Of a stretch of DNA of 64,000 nt, positions 43,956 to 55,773 are shown piece after piece (position 1 is the stretch's first letter; every line of letters begins with the position of its first letter). The DNA lies in contig NZ_CP107780.1 of assembly GCF_036345175.1 (NCBI RefSeq), positions 4,960,001 through 5,024,000 on the forward strand, written 5' to 3'. Origin of the DNA: Streptomyces sp. NBC_00576 (GTDB lineage Bacteria > Actinomycetota > Actinomycetes > Streptomycetales > Streptomycetaceae). A program made the position numbers and the translations under genes. The notes below the pieces were generated by a model. That model searched no databases, was not told where the DNA came from, and worked only from the letters and a program-made list of their open reading frames with translations.

Positions 43956-45404
43956 TCAACTCCCAGCAGCGCCGAACCACTTGGCCAGCACGCCGCGCAG
44001 ATCCCCCTGATCCTCACCGACCCACGCCACATACCCGTCCGGCCGTAGCAGCACCGCGGGCACCTTCAGTTCGTCCAGTTCCCCGCTGGCGTCGACGACG
44101 TGGTCGACCCTGTCCTCCCAGCCCGACACCGAGAGCCGGCCCGTCTGGTCGAGGAGCAGGCCCCGGCCGCCGTGCGTCAGGTCGTAGAGGCGATCGCTCC
44201 GCTTCAGCGTCACGTCCCGCAGGCGCCGGCCGAGCAGGTCGTGGCCCTCGCCGAAGTCGTAGCGGATACCGATGGCGGTGAGCTTCTCGATCAGATGCCG
44301 CTTCACGTCCTCGAAGTCCATCAGTTCGGACAGCAGCCGGCGCACGGACCGGGGGCCCGGCTCGGCGGAGGACATCAGCAGTGTCTGGGCGCGGGTGTTG
44401 TCCAGCACGTCCTCGGCCACCGGGTGCCGTTCGGTGTGGTAGCTGTCCAGCAGTCCCTCGGGTGCCCGGCCGGTGATCTCGGCGGCCAGTTTCCAGCCGA
44501 GGTTGAACGCGTCCTGGATGCCGAGGTTGAGCCCCTGCCCGCCGACCGGCGGGTGGACGTGCGCCGCGTCGCCGGCCAGCAGCACCCGGCCGACCCGGTA
44601 TCGCTCGGCCTGCCGGGTGGCGTCGCCGAAGCGGGAGAGCCAGCGCGGGGAGTGCACGCCGAAGTCGGTACCGGCGTACGCATGCAACTGCTGCCTGAAC
44701 TCGTCGAGGGTCGGCGGGACCGAGCGGTCCTCGGTCACCCCCTCGGCGGGCACGACGACGCGATACACCCCCTCGCCCCCCAATGGTCCGAGGCCGAACC
44801 ACTTCTCGGTCTTGCGGACTTCGGCCACCACGGTGGCCACCGTCTCCTGCGGTACGCCCACCTCCATCTCGCCCAGCAGCGCCTGGACCCGAGTGGGCTC
44901 GCCGGGGAAACCGACGCCGAGCAGCTTGCGTACCGTGCTGCGGCCGCCGTCGCAGCCGACGAGGTAGCGCGAGCGCAGCCGCGTGCCGTCGGCGAGCTCC
45001 GCGGTCACCCCCTCCTCGTCCTGGCTCAGCCCGACCAGCTCGGCGGAGCGCCGGATCTCGGCGCCGAGTTCGAGGGCGTGCTCGTACAGCAGACGGTCGG
45101 TGACGGTCTGCGGGATGCCGAGTACGTAGGGATGCGCGGTGTCCAGCCGGTCGGGCGCCGGCTTGTCGATGGCGGCGAAGAAGACGCCGCGGACCGGATG
45201 CTGCTTGCCGTGCGCGAGGAACCGCTCCAGCAGACCGCGCTGGTCCATCACCTCGATGCTGCGCACGTGCATACCGAGCGAACGGACCACCGGGGTGGGC
45301 TCCGCGTCCCTCTCCAGTACGACCACGCGCACGTCGTGCAGCCGCAGCTCGGCGGCCAGCATCAGGCCGGTGGGTCCGCCGCCGACCACGATCACGTCAA
45401 TCAT
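43956..45404 (-). CDS. rox: Rifampicin monooxygenase Rox
   Basis: A 482-residue flavoprotein monooxygenase closely resembling the Streptomyces rifampicin monooxygenase: MIDVIVVGGGPTGLMLAAELRLH (FAD GxGxxG), YLVGCDGGRSTVRKLLGVGFPGEP (DG motif) and RVLLAGDAAHVHPPVGGQG (GD motif). It hydroxylates rifamycins and linearises or inactivates them using NADPH and O2. ATG 45404 gives the flavin-motif start; a longer frame to 45491 is not family-like. Upstream is an inverted repeat matching the rifamycin-associated element. I am confident of the family and fairly confident of the substrate. Confidence 0.92.
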   Translation of the reverse strand: MIDVIVVGGGPTGLMLAAELRLHDVRVVVLERDAEPTPVVRSLGMHVRSIEVMDQRGLLERFLAHGKQHPVRGVFFAAIDKPAPDRLDTAHPYVLGIPQTVTDRLLYEHALELGAEIRRSAELVGLSQDEEGVTAELADGTRLRSRYLVGCDGGRSTVRKLLGVGFPGEPTRVQALLGEMEVGVPQETVATVVAEVRKTEKWFGLGPLGGEGVYRVVVPAEGVTEDRSVPPTLDEFRQQLHAYAGTDFGVHSPRWLSRFGDATRQAERYRVGRVLLAGDAAHVHPPVGGQGLNLGIQDAFNLGWKLAAEITGRAPEGLLDSYHTERHPVAEDVLDNTRAQTLLMSSAEPGPRSVRRLLSELMDFEDVKRHLIEKLTAIGIRYDFGEGHDLLGRRLRDVTLKRSDRLYDLTHGGRGLLLDQTGRLSVSGWEDRVDHVVDASGELDELKVPAVLLRPDGYVAWVGEDQGDLRGVLAKWFGAAGS

Positions 45405-45494
45405 GAAAACCCCCATGTTGGCAGCCTTGATTACCGCAATCTCCGCGATTTCCATAGGCCCGGGCTGCCTCGGCCGACGATTCTGCGGCACGAC

Positions 45495-45517
45495 GGGGGT
45501 CTTGCCGCAAGCCCCCC
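45495..45517. promoter_or_regulatory. Rifamycin-associated element (RAE) upstream of rox
   Basis: Read on the minus strand it is GGGGGGCTTGCGGCAAGACC, an imperfect palindrome (CTTGC/GCAAG core with G-run and C-run flanks). That matches the published RAE consensus, as I recall it, found before many rifamycin-resistance genes, and lies about 90-110 nt upstream of the rox start. Confidence 0.88.
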
Positions 45518-45550
45518 GGTGGGCTATAGCTTGAGAGTGGAGGAGGTTGG

Positions 45551-46453
45551 CTACGGCCGACCGGTGATGAGCCTCTGTGTCGAGCGCTCGTACGCCCGCA
45601 GCTTGTCGGGCGCCAGGATCCAGTACAGCCCGTCGATACCGTCCGGTCCCACCGTGACGCTCATCAGGGCGACGGCTATGCCGTCCTTGACGACCAGCAT
45701 GACGGGTTGGCCATTGGCCTCGGCCACGCCGTAGTCGGCCCCCGGGAAGAACTTCCTGGTGAAGGCACTGATCCTGGCCACGCGCCCGGCACCCACGACG
45801 TCAAGCCGTGCCACACCGCGCATGCCGTTGCCGTCCGCGTAGGCGACGACATCGGCGGACAGCACGTTCTCGAGCGCGGCCACGTCACCGTGCCGTGCCG
45901 CCGCGACGAAGGTTTCGAGGAGCCGCCGATGCTCCACCGCGTCGACGGGGTCACGGCGGTCGGCGGACAGTCGTTTGCGGGCCCGGCTGACGATCTGGCG
46001 CGTATTGGCCTGGCCCAGCTGGAGCATGCCCGCGATCTCTTCGTACGGATAGTCGAAGGCCGCCCGCAGCACATAGGCCGCCCGCTCGACGGGATTCAGC
46101 TTCTCCAGGACCAGCAGTACGGCCAGTTCCAGCGCCTCGCCCCGCTCCGCGCCGACCTGCGGATCCACCCCGGTGTCCACGAACTCCGGCAGCCACGGAC
46201 CCACGTACGCCGCACGGCGGACCCGCGCCGACTGCGCCACGTTGATCGCCAGACGGGTCGTGGTCCTCGCCAGGAACGCCCCGGGATCCAGCACCGCGCC
46301 GCGATCGGTGCCCTGCCAGCGCACCCACGCGTCCTGCACCACGTCCTCGGCCTCGGACACGCTGCCCAGGACGCGGTAGGCGATGCCGAACAGGCGCGGA
46401 CGCAGCCGCTGGAACACTTCCGCGGCTTCGTCCAGGTCGTCCAGCTCGTCCAT
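45551..46453 (-). CDS. ECF sigma factor (SigJ/ECF41-like)
   Basis: A 300-residue sigma factor. Region 2 is visible as RLFGIAYRVLGSVSEAEDVVQDAWVRW and region 4 as EKLNPVERAAYVLRAAFDYPYEEIAGMLQLGQANTRQIVSRARKRL. A ~120-residue C-terminal SnoaL-like extension is present (DVVAYADGNGM, then LAPDKLRAY), the fused domain of the ECF41-type factors that acts as a built-in regulator. WLPEF replaces the usual WLPEP motif. It is divergent from an AraC regulator, and adjoins rox head to tail with 46 nt between rox RAE and this stop. Confidence 0.9.
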   Translation of the reverse strand: MDELDDLDEAAEVFQRLRPRLFGIAYRVLGSVSEAEDVVQDAWVRWQGTDRGAVLDPGAFLARTTTRLAINVAQSARVRRAAYVGPWLPEFVDTGVDPQVGAERGEALELAVLLVLEKLNPVERAAYVLRAAFDYPYEEIAGMLQLGQANTRQIVSRARKRLSADRRDPVDAVEHRRLLETFVAAARHGDVAALENVLSADVVAYADGNGMRGVARLDVVGAGRVARISAFTRKFFPGADYGVAEANGQPVMLVVKDGIAVALMSVTVGPDGIDGLYWILAPDKLRAYERSTQRLITGRP

Positions 46454-46555
46454 GATGCCGATGCCTCCGCCGCCGCCACGGGTACCGGCTGGATCCTATG
46501 CCGGGCGTCCGCTCGGCTCAGGACCGGCGCCGGAGCCCGGTGGTACCGTCGCGGA

Positions 46556-47011
46556 ATGGACCCGCAGGAACTCGCCAACCTCGCGCATCTGCGCCGGGCA
46601 CGGGATCTGATCGACCGGGAGTACGCGCGTCCGCTCGACGTGCCGACCATGGCCAGGCACGCGCTGATGTCACCGGCGCACTTCTCGCGGCGGTTCCGGG
46701 CGGCCTATGGCGAGACGCCGTACAGCTATCTCATGACCCGCCGGATCGAGCGGGCGATGACGCTGCTCCGCGCCGGCATGAGTGTGACCGACGCGTGCAT
46801 GACCGTCGGCTGTACCTCGCTGGGCTCGTTCAGCTCACGGTTCACCGAGGTCGTCGGGGAGACACCGAGCGCGTACCGCGGCCGGGAGCACGACGCGGTG
46901 ACGGCGATGCCCGCCTGTGTGGCGAAGGTGTACACCCGGCCGAGCAGAAACGCGCCGGGCACGGCCGTTTCGAGCAGGATTCGAGAAGCGGGCCGTACGG
47001 CCGCCGCCTAG
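46556..47011 (+). CDS. Short AraC-family regulator
   Basis: A 151-residue protein consisting mainly of the double HTH of AraC proteins: PLDVPTMARHALMSPAHFSRRFRAAYGETPYSYLMTRRIERA and VTDACMTVGCTSLGSFSSRFTEVVGETPSAYR. No sensor domain is fused. It is 10 nt ahead of the VOC gene, and such HTH-VOC pairs are common in actinobacteria, in which the regulator controls the dioxygenase-fold gene. Confidence 0.88.
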   Translation: MDPQELANLAHLRRARDLIDREYARPLDVPTMARHALMSPAHFSRRFRAAYGETPYSYLMTRRIERAMTLLRAGMSVTDACMTVGCTSLGSFSSRFTEVVGETPSAYRGREHDAVTAMPACVAKVYTRPSRNAPGTAVSSRIREAGRTAAA

Positions 47012-47021
47012 CGTTGTCGGC

Positions 47022-47432
47022 ATGGACATCGCACTCCAGTACTGCCACATCACGGTCAACGACCCCGACGAGGCGCTCGCCTTCTACCGCGACGCACTCG
47101 GCTTCGAGGTCCGCAACGACGTCGCATCCGGCGGATTCCGCTGGGTCACCCTCGGCAGCTCCGCGCAGCCGGACCTCGAACTCGTCCTCTCCGAACCGCA
47201 CGCGGGCCGTTCCCCGGCCGACGGCGACGCCCTGCAGGAACTGCTCACCAAGGGCGTCATGCCGATGTTCGTCTTCCGCACCGACGACCTCGACGCCATG
47301 TTCGAGAAGGTACGGGCGTCCGGCGCCGAGGTGCTCCAGGAACCCATGGACCAGGCGTGGGGCCCGCGCGACTGCGCGTTCCGCGACCCCTCGGGCAACC
47401 TGGTACGGATCTCGCAGAAGCCGAAGGGCTAG
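47022..47432 (+). CDS. VOC (glyoxalase/bleomycin resistance) superfamily protein
   Basis: A 136-residue protein with two beta-alpha-beta-beta-beta units: ITVNDPDEALAFYRDALGFEVRND in the first, FVFRTDDLDAMFEKVRASGAEVLQEPMDQAWGPRDCAFRDPSGNLVRI in the second. His and Glu ligands typical of metal-binding members are seen in HITV and the terminal strand, but catalytic activity cannot be assigned. It is translated just after the AraC gene and is probably its target. Confidence 0.86.
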   Translation: MDIALQYCHITVNDPDEALAFYRDALGFEVRNDVASGGFRWVTLGSSAQPDLELVLSEPHAGRSPADGDALQELLTKGVMPMFVFRTDDLDAMFEKVRASGAEVLQEPMDQAWGPRDCAFRDPSGNLVRISQKPKG

Positions 47433-47498
47433 ACAGGCCCAGGCCCTCGGGAGCAGCCTGCGGCAGCCCACAGCAAACCCAGACGAGACGGAGACCCG

Positions 47499-49919
<2,421 letters not shown>

Positions 49920-49949
49920 CCGCAGGGGCCGCGACCACTGCCCGTCGTC

Positions 49950-50516
49950 CTACGGCTGGAGCCACTCCTCGACGGCCGCGAAGTCCGCGTCCCGCAGCCC
50001 GTGGTGAGGGTCGACCCGGTGCAACAGGGCCCGGCCCGGGTGGTGTTCCGCCACCCAGCGACGGTCGGTGTCGGACACCTCGTCGTCGAGCCAGACGAAG
50101 GCCCGCCCGGCCGCCAGCTCGACGAGCGGGCGGGTCTTCCAGTGCACGCCGGGCACGCCGGGCAGGTCGTCGGGATCCGGCTCCGGCCAGTCCACCACCG
50201 GGAGGGCAGGCAGGCCCAGCCACGGGGCGACACACTCGTTCGCCTCGTCCATCCAGGTCGTGGCCCACACCAACTCGCAGCCCAGCGCGGCCAGTCGAGG
50301 CCCGAGGGCGGGGTCGATCCGGGGAAGCAGAGGGTTCGTCTCCGCCGCCGGGACGCGCAGCCGCCGGGCGGGCCGGTACGTCGGATAGCCGTCCGGATAC
50401 TGCTCCGCCGTGCCGCCGAACGGGATCAGCGGCCCATCGACATCCAGGAAGAGGAGAGGAGGCAGAGGGCGGAGAGGCGGCGGGACGGACAGAGGCCCCG
50501 CCGGTCCGTGAGTCAC
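49950..50516 (-). CDS. HAD-domain protein
   Basis: A 188-residue protein from GTG 50516. The HAD nucleophile motif LLFLDVDGPLIPF lies near residue 22 and the acidic motif FVWLDDEVSDTD near residue 148. The remaining catalytic Lys is not clear. The substrate is not known. It is short for a HAD phosphatase with a cap. It sits on the minus strand just after helR; the two are convergent with the UvrA-like gene. Confidence 0.75.
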   Translation of the reverse strand: MTHGPAGPLSVPPPLRPLPPLLFLDVDGPLIPFGGTAEQYPDGYPTYRPARRLRVPAAETNPLLPRIDPALGPRLAALGCELVWATTWMDEANECVAPWLGLPALPVVDWPEPDPDDLPGVPGVHWKTRPLVELAAGRAFVWLDDEVSDTDRRWVAEHHPGRALLHRVDPHHGLRDADFAAVEEWLQP

Positions 50517-50532
50517 AGCTCCCCTCCCCCCT

Positions 50533-52638
50533 TCAGAACGGCAACGCCCGCCCATGCACGATCTCCAGCCGTGACACCGCCCGCGTCAGCACCACGTACA
50601 GCCGATGCAGCCCCCGCCCGGTCGCCCCCTCACCCTCCACGATCGCCGCCGGTTCCACCACGACCACGTGGTCCCACTCCAGCCCCTTCACAGCCTTCGC
50701 CGGCATCACCGCGACCCGCCCCCCGCTCACCGCCACCCCCGCCGCATCCAGCATCTCCCGCACCCCGGCCACCTCCCCGTCCGCCGCCACGACCCCCACC
50801 GACCCCTCCCCGTCCAGCGCCCGGCGCACCGCGGCCACCACCTCACCGGCGATGTCGGTCGCCTCCACGACCCTCAACTCCCCATCACCCCGCAGGGATC
50901 GGGCCGGTGGCACCGGTACGTCCAGGCGGGCCAGCAGCCGGTTGGCGAAGGCGACCACCGTCCTCGGCACCCGGAACCCGGTGGTCAGCGGGACCACCAT
51001 CGCGTCCGGTTTGCCCAGGTGGGCCAACAAGGGCCCCCAGGCCCGTGCCGCCCACGGTGTGGTGCCCTGAGCCAGGTCGCCCAGGACTGTCAGCGAGCCG
51101 TACGGTACCCGGCGCGCGATCGCCCGGCACTCCATCGGGGAGAGGTCCTGGGCCTCGTCGATCACGACATGGCCGTATCCCTCGGGGTGTTCGATCAGAC
51201 CGGCGACCTCGTCGAGGAGGACCAGATCGGCGGCCGACCAGCGTGCCGACTTCCACGACCTCGGCGGACGCGCCCAGCACACCGCCCGCTGCTCCTCCTC
51301 CGCCAGCACCCCCTCGGCGGCGCGTGCCAACGCCCCCGCGTCTCCCAGGAGTTCGGCCACCACCTCCTCCGGACGCACCCTCGGCCACACCGCCTCGACG
51401 TACGCCCCGACCGTCCGCGCCCGCTCGATCCGCCGCACCCAGGCGTTCGGCTGCGGCCCCGCCCGCCGTTCCGCCTCCCGCTGGATCCGGCTCACGACCC
51501 GCGTCCGTACGCGCTCGCGCCCCACGGCGTAGGGCGGTTCCTCGGCCCGTACGCCGGCCACGATCCGCGCCAGCTCGGCCGCCGGGATCCGCCAGCGGTA
51601 CGAATCGTCCGGCACCTCAAGGGCGTTGGCGTATCCCTCCGTCACCACCCGTGCGTACAGCGCCCGGCGCAGCACCTCCGCCATCCGCGCGTCGTGCTTC
51701 ACGACTGCGGCCCGTTCGTCGTCCTCTCCGCGCACCGGATGGGCCGCGATCTCGTCCCTGACCGTCGACTGCCGTACCCCCGTCTCGCCGAGGGCGGGCA
51801 GGACTTCGGAGATGTACGAGAGGAACGTGCGGTTGGGGCCGAGGATCAACAGGCCGCCGCGCTGGACGCGTTGGGGATGCGTGTAGAGGAGGTACGCGGC
51901 CCGGTGCAGCCCGACGGCCGTCTTGCCGGTGCCGGGGGCGCCCTGCACACAGACGGAGACGCCGAGGCCCGCCCGTACGAGGTCGTCCTGTTCGGGCTGG
52001 ATCGTCGCGGCGATGTCCCGCATGGGCCCGACGCGGGGGCGAGCGATCTCGCGGGCGACCAGGCCGTCCGAGCCGCCCGCCAACTCATGTTCACCCGGGC
52101 CCACTTCCGTCGGATTCTCATCCAGGTGCTCGTCCTCCAGGCCGGTCAGGTCGGCGGAGTCGCCCGTGCTGCCGGGTGCCCAGCCGAACCGGCGTCGTAC
52201 GGCCACGCCCTGCGGGTCGCGGGCGCTCGCCTGATAGAAGGCCCGGGAGACGGGGGCGCGCCAGTCCACGACGAGGGGCGGGCGGGTCGGGTGCTCGCTG
52301 ATCCGCAGGCGCCCGATGTGGTAGCTCGCGCCGCTGTGCTCGCCGCCCCGGCCACCGCTGTCGAAGTCCAACCGACCGAAGAACAGGGGCCCGTCGGGCA
52401 GTTCGCCCAGTTCCTTCGCCTTGCTGCGCAGCTGGTACCCGAGTACTTCCGCGTCGGCCCCGGAGGCGGAGACGTCCGCGCCGGTGGCGACGTGTTCCCG
52501 GGCGCCGTCGATCATCGCGGCGAGGGCGGTGCGGCAGATGTCGTGATGGGCGCGTTCGCGGCCCAGGGAGTCACGGAGGAGGGCCTGGGGGTGGGAGTGG
52601 GGGTGCGGATCGATGCGGGCAGGGTCCGGCGGCGTCAT
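50533..52638 (-). CDS. HelD/HelR-type RNA polymerase-associated helicase
   Basis: A 701-residue UvrD-family protein from ATG 52638. Superfamily 1 motifs are visible: Walker A VQGAPGTGKTAVGLHRAAYLL, Walker B VIDEAQDLSPMECRAIA, GDLAQGTTPWA (motif III) and MPAKAVKGLEWDHVVVVEP near the end. The N-terminal coiled-coil region and an insertion fit HelD proteins that remove RNA polymerase from DNA. A subclass (HelR) confers rifampicin tolerance by displacing rifampicin-bound polymerase. No RAE precedes this gene, so HelR function is inferred mainly from the neighbourhood. Confidence 0.82.
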   Translation of the reverse strand: MTPPDPARIDPHPHSHPQALLRDSLGRERAHHDICRTALAAMIDGAREHVATGADVSASGADAEVLGYQLRSKAKELGELPDGPLFFGRLDFDSGGRGGEHSGASYHIGRLRISEHPTRPPLVVDWRAPVSRAFYQASARDPQGVAVRRRFGWAPGSTGDSADLTGLEDEHLDENPTEVGPGEHELAGGSDGLVAREIARPRVGPMRDIAATIQPEQDDLVRAGLGVSVCVQGAPGTGKTAVGLHRAAYLLYTHPQRVQRGGLLILGPNRTFLSYISEVLPALGETGVRQSTVRDEIAAHPVRGEDDERAAVVKHDARMAEVLRRALYARVVTEGYANALEVPDDSYRWRIPAAELARIVAGVRAEEPPYAVGRERVRTRVVSRIQREAERRAGPQPNAWVRRIERARTVGAYVEAVWPRVRPEEVVAELLGDAGALARAAEGVLAEEEQRAVCWARPPRSWKSARWSAADLVLLDEVAGLIEHPEGYGHVVIDEAQDLSPMECRAIARRVPYGSLTVLGDLAQGTTPWAARAWGPLLAHLGKPDAMVVPLTTGFRVPRTVVAFANRLLARLDVPVPPARSLRGDGELRVVEATDIAGEVVAAVRRALDGEGSVGVVAADGEVAGVREMLDAAGVAVSGGRVAVMPAKAVKGLEWDHVVVVEPAAIVEGEGATGRGLHRLYVVLTRAVSRLEIVHGRALPF

Positions 52639-52644
52639 TCCAGC

Positions 52645-52685
52645 GAGCCTACCAAAATAACGTAACCCAGTTAAATATTTTACCC
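52645..52685. promoter_or_regulatory. AT-rich operator/promoter of the helD gene
   Basis: CCAAAATAACGTAACCC and AGTTAAATATTTTACCC in the 41-nt gap between tetR and helD. The AT-rich arms (AAAATAAC and GTTAAATATTTT) form an imperfect inverted repeat, a likely TetR operator covering a promoter. Confidence 0.6.
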
Positions 52686-53333
52686 GGTTGCGTCTCCCGC
52701 ATTCGCCGACCCGAGCCACGGCAGCCCCGCCTTCAGCTGCCGAAACGCCCCCTCCGCCGCCGCGACCGCGTCCTCCCGCACCGCCTCCACCGCCTGCCCC
52801 GCCGCGATCCGCCGCCAGTTCTCCTGCGCGAGGATCCGCTGTACGGCGATGATCTGGCCGGCCGCGAGCCGGGCCGCGAGGGTGTCACCGAGGGCGACGG
52901 CGAGTACGGCCTCCGAGCGCTGCTGGTACTCGTACGCCCGCGCGACCAGCGACGGGGTGCCGTAGAGCAGACGGTGGAAGGCGAGCACCTCGGGGGCGCT
53001 GTTGAGCCCGGTGACCGGGTCCTCGCGGCTCAGTCCGTCGAGGAAGTGCCGGCGCAGCGCGTCGACCGGCGACGCCCCCGCACCCGTATCGGCACGGGCC
53101 GCCCGTACCACCCGTGCCGCCTCGTCCTCGTGATCCGCGAAGCGGTGCAGGACGAGGTCCTCCTTGGCCGGGAAGTACCGGAACAGTGTCGGCTTCGAGA
53201 TCCCGGCCGCGGCAGCGACCTCCGCGACGGAGACCGCGTCGAAGCCCTTCGCGAGGAAGAGCCGGATCGCGATGTCGGACACGTTCTGGTACGTCTGCTG
53301 CTTCTTGAGCTCACGCAGCCCTGTTCCTGCCAT
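52680..53333 (-). CDS. TetR-family regulator
   Basis: A 217-residue TetR protein. The N-terminal HTH (NVSDIAIRLFLAKGFDAVSVAEVAAAAGISKPTLFRYFPAKEDLV) is typical. The C-terminal ligand domain is helical and unassigned. It is encoded directly upstream of the helicase gene on the same strand, with an AT-rich site between, and probably represses it. Confidence 0.9.
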   Translation of the reverse strand: MAGTGLRELKKQQTYQNVSDIAIRLFLAKGFDAVSVAEVAAAAGISKPTLFRYFPAKEDLVLHRFADHEDEAARVVRAARADTGAGASPVDALRRHFLDGLSREDPVTGLNSAPEVLAFHRLLYGTPSLVARAYEYQQRSEAVLAVALGDTLAARLAAGQIIAVQRILAQENWRRIAAGQAVEAVREDAVAAAEGAFRQLKAGLPWLGSANAGDATG

Positions 53334-53434
53334 GGGGCGAGACTACGCACTCCACCCCGCGCACTCCCAAGTCGGAAACCAGGTCGGAAACCAGGTCCCG
53401 AACCGGGTCCGGGTCCAGGGACCGGCAGAGCGCC

Positions 53435-55693
53435 TCATCCCCCCGCGCGAAAGCCCACCCGTTTCGTGCCATCGCCGTGGTCGCCATAAGGCAACGCCCG
53501 CGCCAGGTACGGGTTCGCCGTCACGCGCAGCGGAAGGCCGAGCGAGCCGGTCGCCACCGCCAGCGTCACCGCGTAGGAATCCACCGCCCTGCGGACGTTG
53601 GGCGCGTCCAGACTCTCGCCCGTGACCAGACGGTCGAGGTCCACGTAGGCGGAGCGCACGGTCTCGATCCAGCGGTAGACCCGCCAGTCCCGCTCCCAGT
53701 CCTTGGTGTAGGTGGCGGGCAGGCCGCGCTCCCAGCGCTTGAACATGCGGTCGCGGATCTCGGTCCGGGTGGGTGTGAGATGCATGTGGCGTACCAGGTC
53801 GTACAGCGGATCCCCGACCATCGCCATCTCCCAGTCGATGATGGTCAACGGCTCCGCGTCGTGGCGGCGTACGAGGTTCCATGGGTTCAGATCACCGTGC
53901 AGGAGCGAGAGCGCGCGGGGCGTCACCTGGTGCCGGGACAGGATCTGGCCCAGGCGGGTGGCGTCGGGCAGCCCCAGCAGCCGGGCCAGCTGCTGGGATC
54001 CCTTCGGCAAGCTGCGGACCAGATCCATGAGTTGACGGCTCAGCCAGGTGTAGAACACGAAGTCGGGCTCGGCTGCCGCCGGGTCCAGGGGGCGGTAGTC
54101 CACGTTCCTGAGCGCGCAGAGCTGGTCGACGAGCTGGTCGGCCTCGTGCGGCAGCAGCCCGCCCACGGGGTGGCTCGGAGGCTGATCACTGTCGCTCGGA
54201 CCGACGTACGTGTGGATGGCGAAGGGGTCCTTGTGGTGGCTGTCCTTGTGGTAGCTCTCGCCGAGGGCCAGCACCCTGGGAGCTGTCACGGGGACCCCGG
54301 ACTGCTCGATGGCCTGCAGCACCGCGTGCTCGCTCAGGAAACTGGGCTCGCGCCGGCAGACGTCGGCCACTTTGCGACGCACCACGACCGGGAGGTCGGC
54401 CTCCGGGACTCGCACCACGGAATTGAGGTGGGCGGTCCCCTTGAAGACCCGGCCCGCAGGCGCCGCACCCTCCGCGATCAGCGCGGACAGCACCGCGGGG
54501 TAGGGGAAGTCCGGGTGCTCGGAGAGCCGCCGGTCCGGTTCCCAGCCGACAACCGGACGGGAACCCGCGCTCTCATGGGACGAAGACGCCTGCCAGCGGG
54601 ACAGGACCCGTTCGATCTCGGCGACACTCGGCACACCGGTCAGCCCCAGCGGGCCGGCCGCCGCTTCCAGCGCACTGCACACAGCGACCGTCGCCTCGTC
54701 CAGACTCTTCTGGTCGAACGATTCCTCCAGAGACCTCGCCGCCCGCATGACGTCCGGGAACACGGACTGCGCCCGTTCGAAGGCGACATAGTGCGGCAGA
54801 TCCCGGTGGAGGCCGTTGACGGCTGCGGGCCTGGTCGCCTGCATGGCTTCGGCCCAGGCACCCACCACTTCGTCCCACTGGGAGTCCGGGTACTTCATAC
54901 GTACGAGGTGGGTGGCGAGGTCGTGCAAGGGGTCGCCGTACGTGGCCAGTTCCCAGTCGACGCAGATCAGCGGCGGCTCGCCACGATAGGTGACGATCAC
55001 GTTGTCCCGGTGGAGATCCGCGTGGAGCAGGCTGTACGGGCGACGGGCCATGGCGGGCACCCGTTCGGCCAGTCCGGTGAGAGCGTGCTCGGGAACACCG
55101 AGGGCCGCGAACAGCCCACCGTAGACAGCCCAATTGGGCTGACGAATCTGACGGTCCGCGCAACGCGCCAGCATCCGCAGAAAACCCTGGCCGTCCTTGT
55201 CGTCATTGCGCGGCCAGCTGTCCGGCAGCGGCGGCAGCACCTCCCGGCGGACCTGGGACATCCGGGCGAGCAACTGCGCCAGCGCCCTGATCACCAGACC
55301 GTCGACGGGCTTGCCGTCCGCGCAGACACTGGAGAGCGGTACGCCGTCCACAAAGCTGTGGATCGCGAAGTCCCGGTGCGCGACCAGACACTCCGGCACA
55401 TGGGGCAGGATCCCTTGGATGGCACCCAGAATCGCCGACTCCCGCTCCCAGGTTCTGATCACCACGGGCAACGCGTCGGTTCGTCTCACCCGCACGATCA
55501 CCGACGTACCGGCTTCGCGGCGCACTGCCCGCGCCGCGGATTCCGTCAGTGGGAGGACGTAGTTCTGGTTGTGGTGGCCGCTGGCCGCCATCCCTGTTTG
55601 CGAGGCCTGCAGCACGAACGCCGACACAGGGTCGGGCCGCTCGACGGCGACACGTTCCCGTAGCAGCGGCCGGGGAACAGGGGGTGCGCCCAC
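53435..55693 (-). CDS. Double-domain APH-type kinase fusion
   Basis: A 752-residue protein that contains two aminoglycoside phosphotransferase-like kinase domains in one chain. GTG 55693 is chosen because AGGAG lies 6 nt upstream; the frame is open further to a TTG at 55738. Kinase 1 (residues ~55-330) has catalytic loop LHADLHRDNVIV and metal Asp in CVDWELATYGDPLHDLA. Kinase 2 (residues ~400-740) has LLHGDLNPWNLV and IDWEMAMVGDPLYDLV. Both sets of active-site residues are intact. A linker with VGWEPDRRLSEHPDFPYPAVL connects them. The substrate is unknown. It is the first gene downstream of the GntR/HAD locus. Confidence 0.85.
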   Translation of the reverse strand: MGAPPVPRPLLRERVAVERPDPVSAFVLQASQTGMAASGHHNQNYVLPLTESAARAVRREAGTSVIVRVRRTDALPVVIRTWERESAILGAIQGILPHVPECLVAHRDFAIHSFVDGVPLSSVCADGKPVDGLVIRALAQLLARMSQVRREVLPPLPDSWPRNDDKDGQGFLRMLARCADRQIRQPNWAVYGGLFAALGVPEHALTGLAERVPAMARRPYSLLHADLHRDNVIVTYRGEPPLICVDWELATYGDPLHDLATHLVRMKYPDSQWDEVVGAWAEAMQATRPAAVNGLHRDLPHYVAFERAQSVFPDVMRAARSLEESFDQKSLDEATVAVCSALEAAAGPLGLTGVPSVAEIERVLSRWQASSSHESAGSRPVVGWEPDRRLSEHPDFPYPAVLSALIAEGAAPAGRVFKGTAHLNSVVRVPEADLPVVVRRKVADVCRREPSFLSEHAVLQAIEQSGVPVTAPRVLALGESYHKDSHHKDPFAIHTYVGPSDSDQPPSHPVGGLLPHEADQLVDQLCALRNVDYRPLDPAAAEPDFVFYTWLSRQLMDLVRSLPKGSQQLARLLGLPDATRLGQILSRHQVTPRALSLLHGDLNPWNLVRRHDAEPLTIIDWEMAMVGDPLYDLVRHMHLTPTRTEIRDRMFKRWERGLPATYTKDWERDWRVYRWIETVRSAYVDLDRLVTGESLDAPNVRRAVDSYAVTLAVATGSLGLPLRVTANPYLARALPYGDHGDGTKRVGFRAGG

Positions 55694-55773
55694 TGGCCGC
55701 TCCTGAGTTGCTCGCGCGAGGTGACGAAAGGCAGGCAAACGTTACGATCGGAATGCGTCCCGCACGACCGGAG

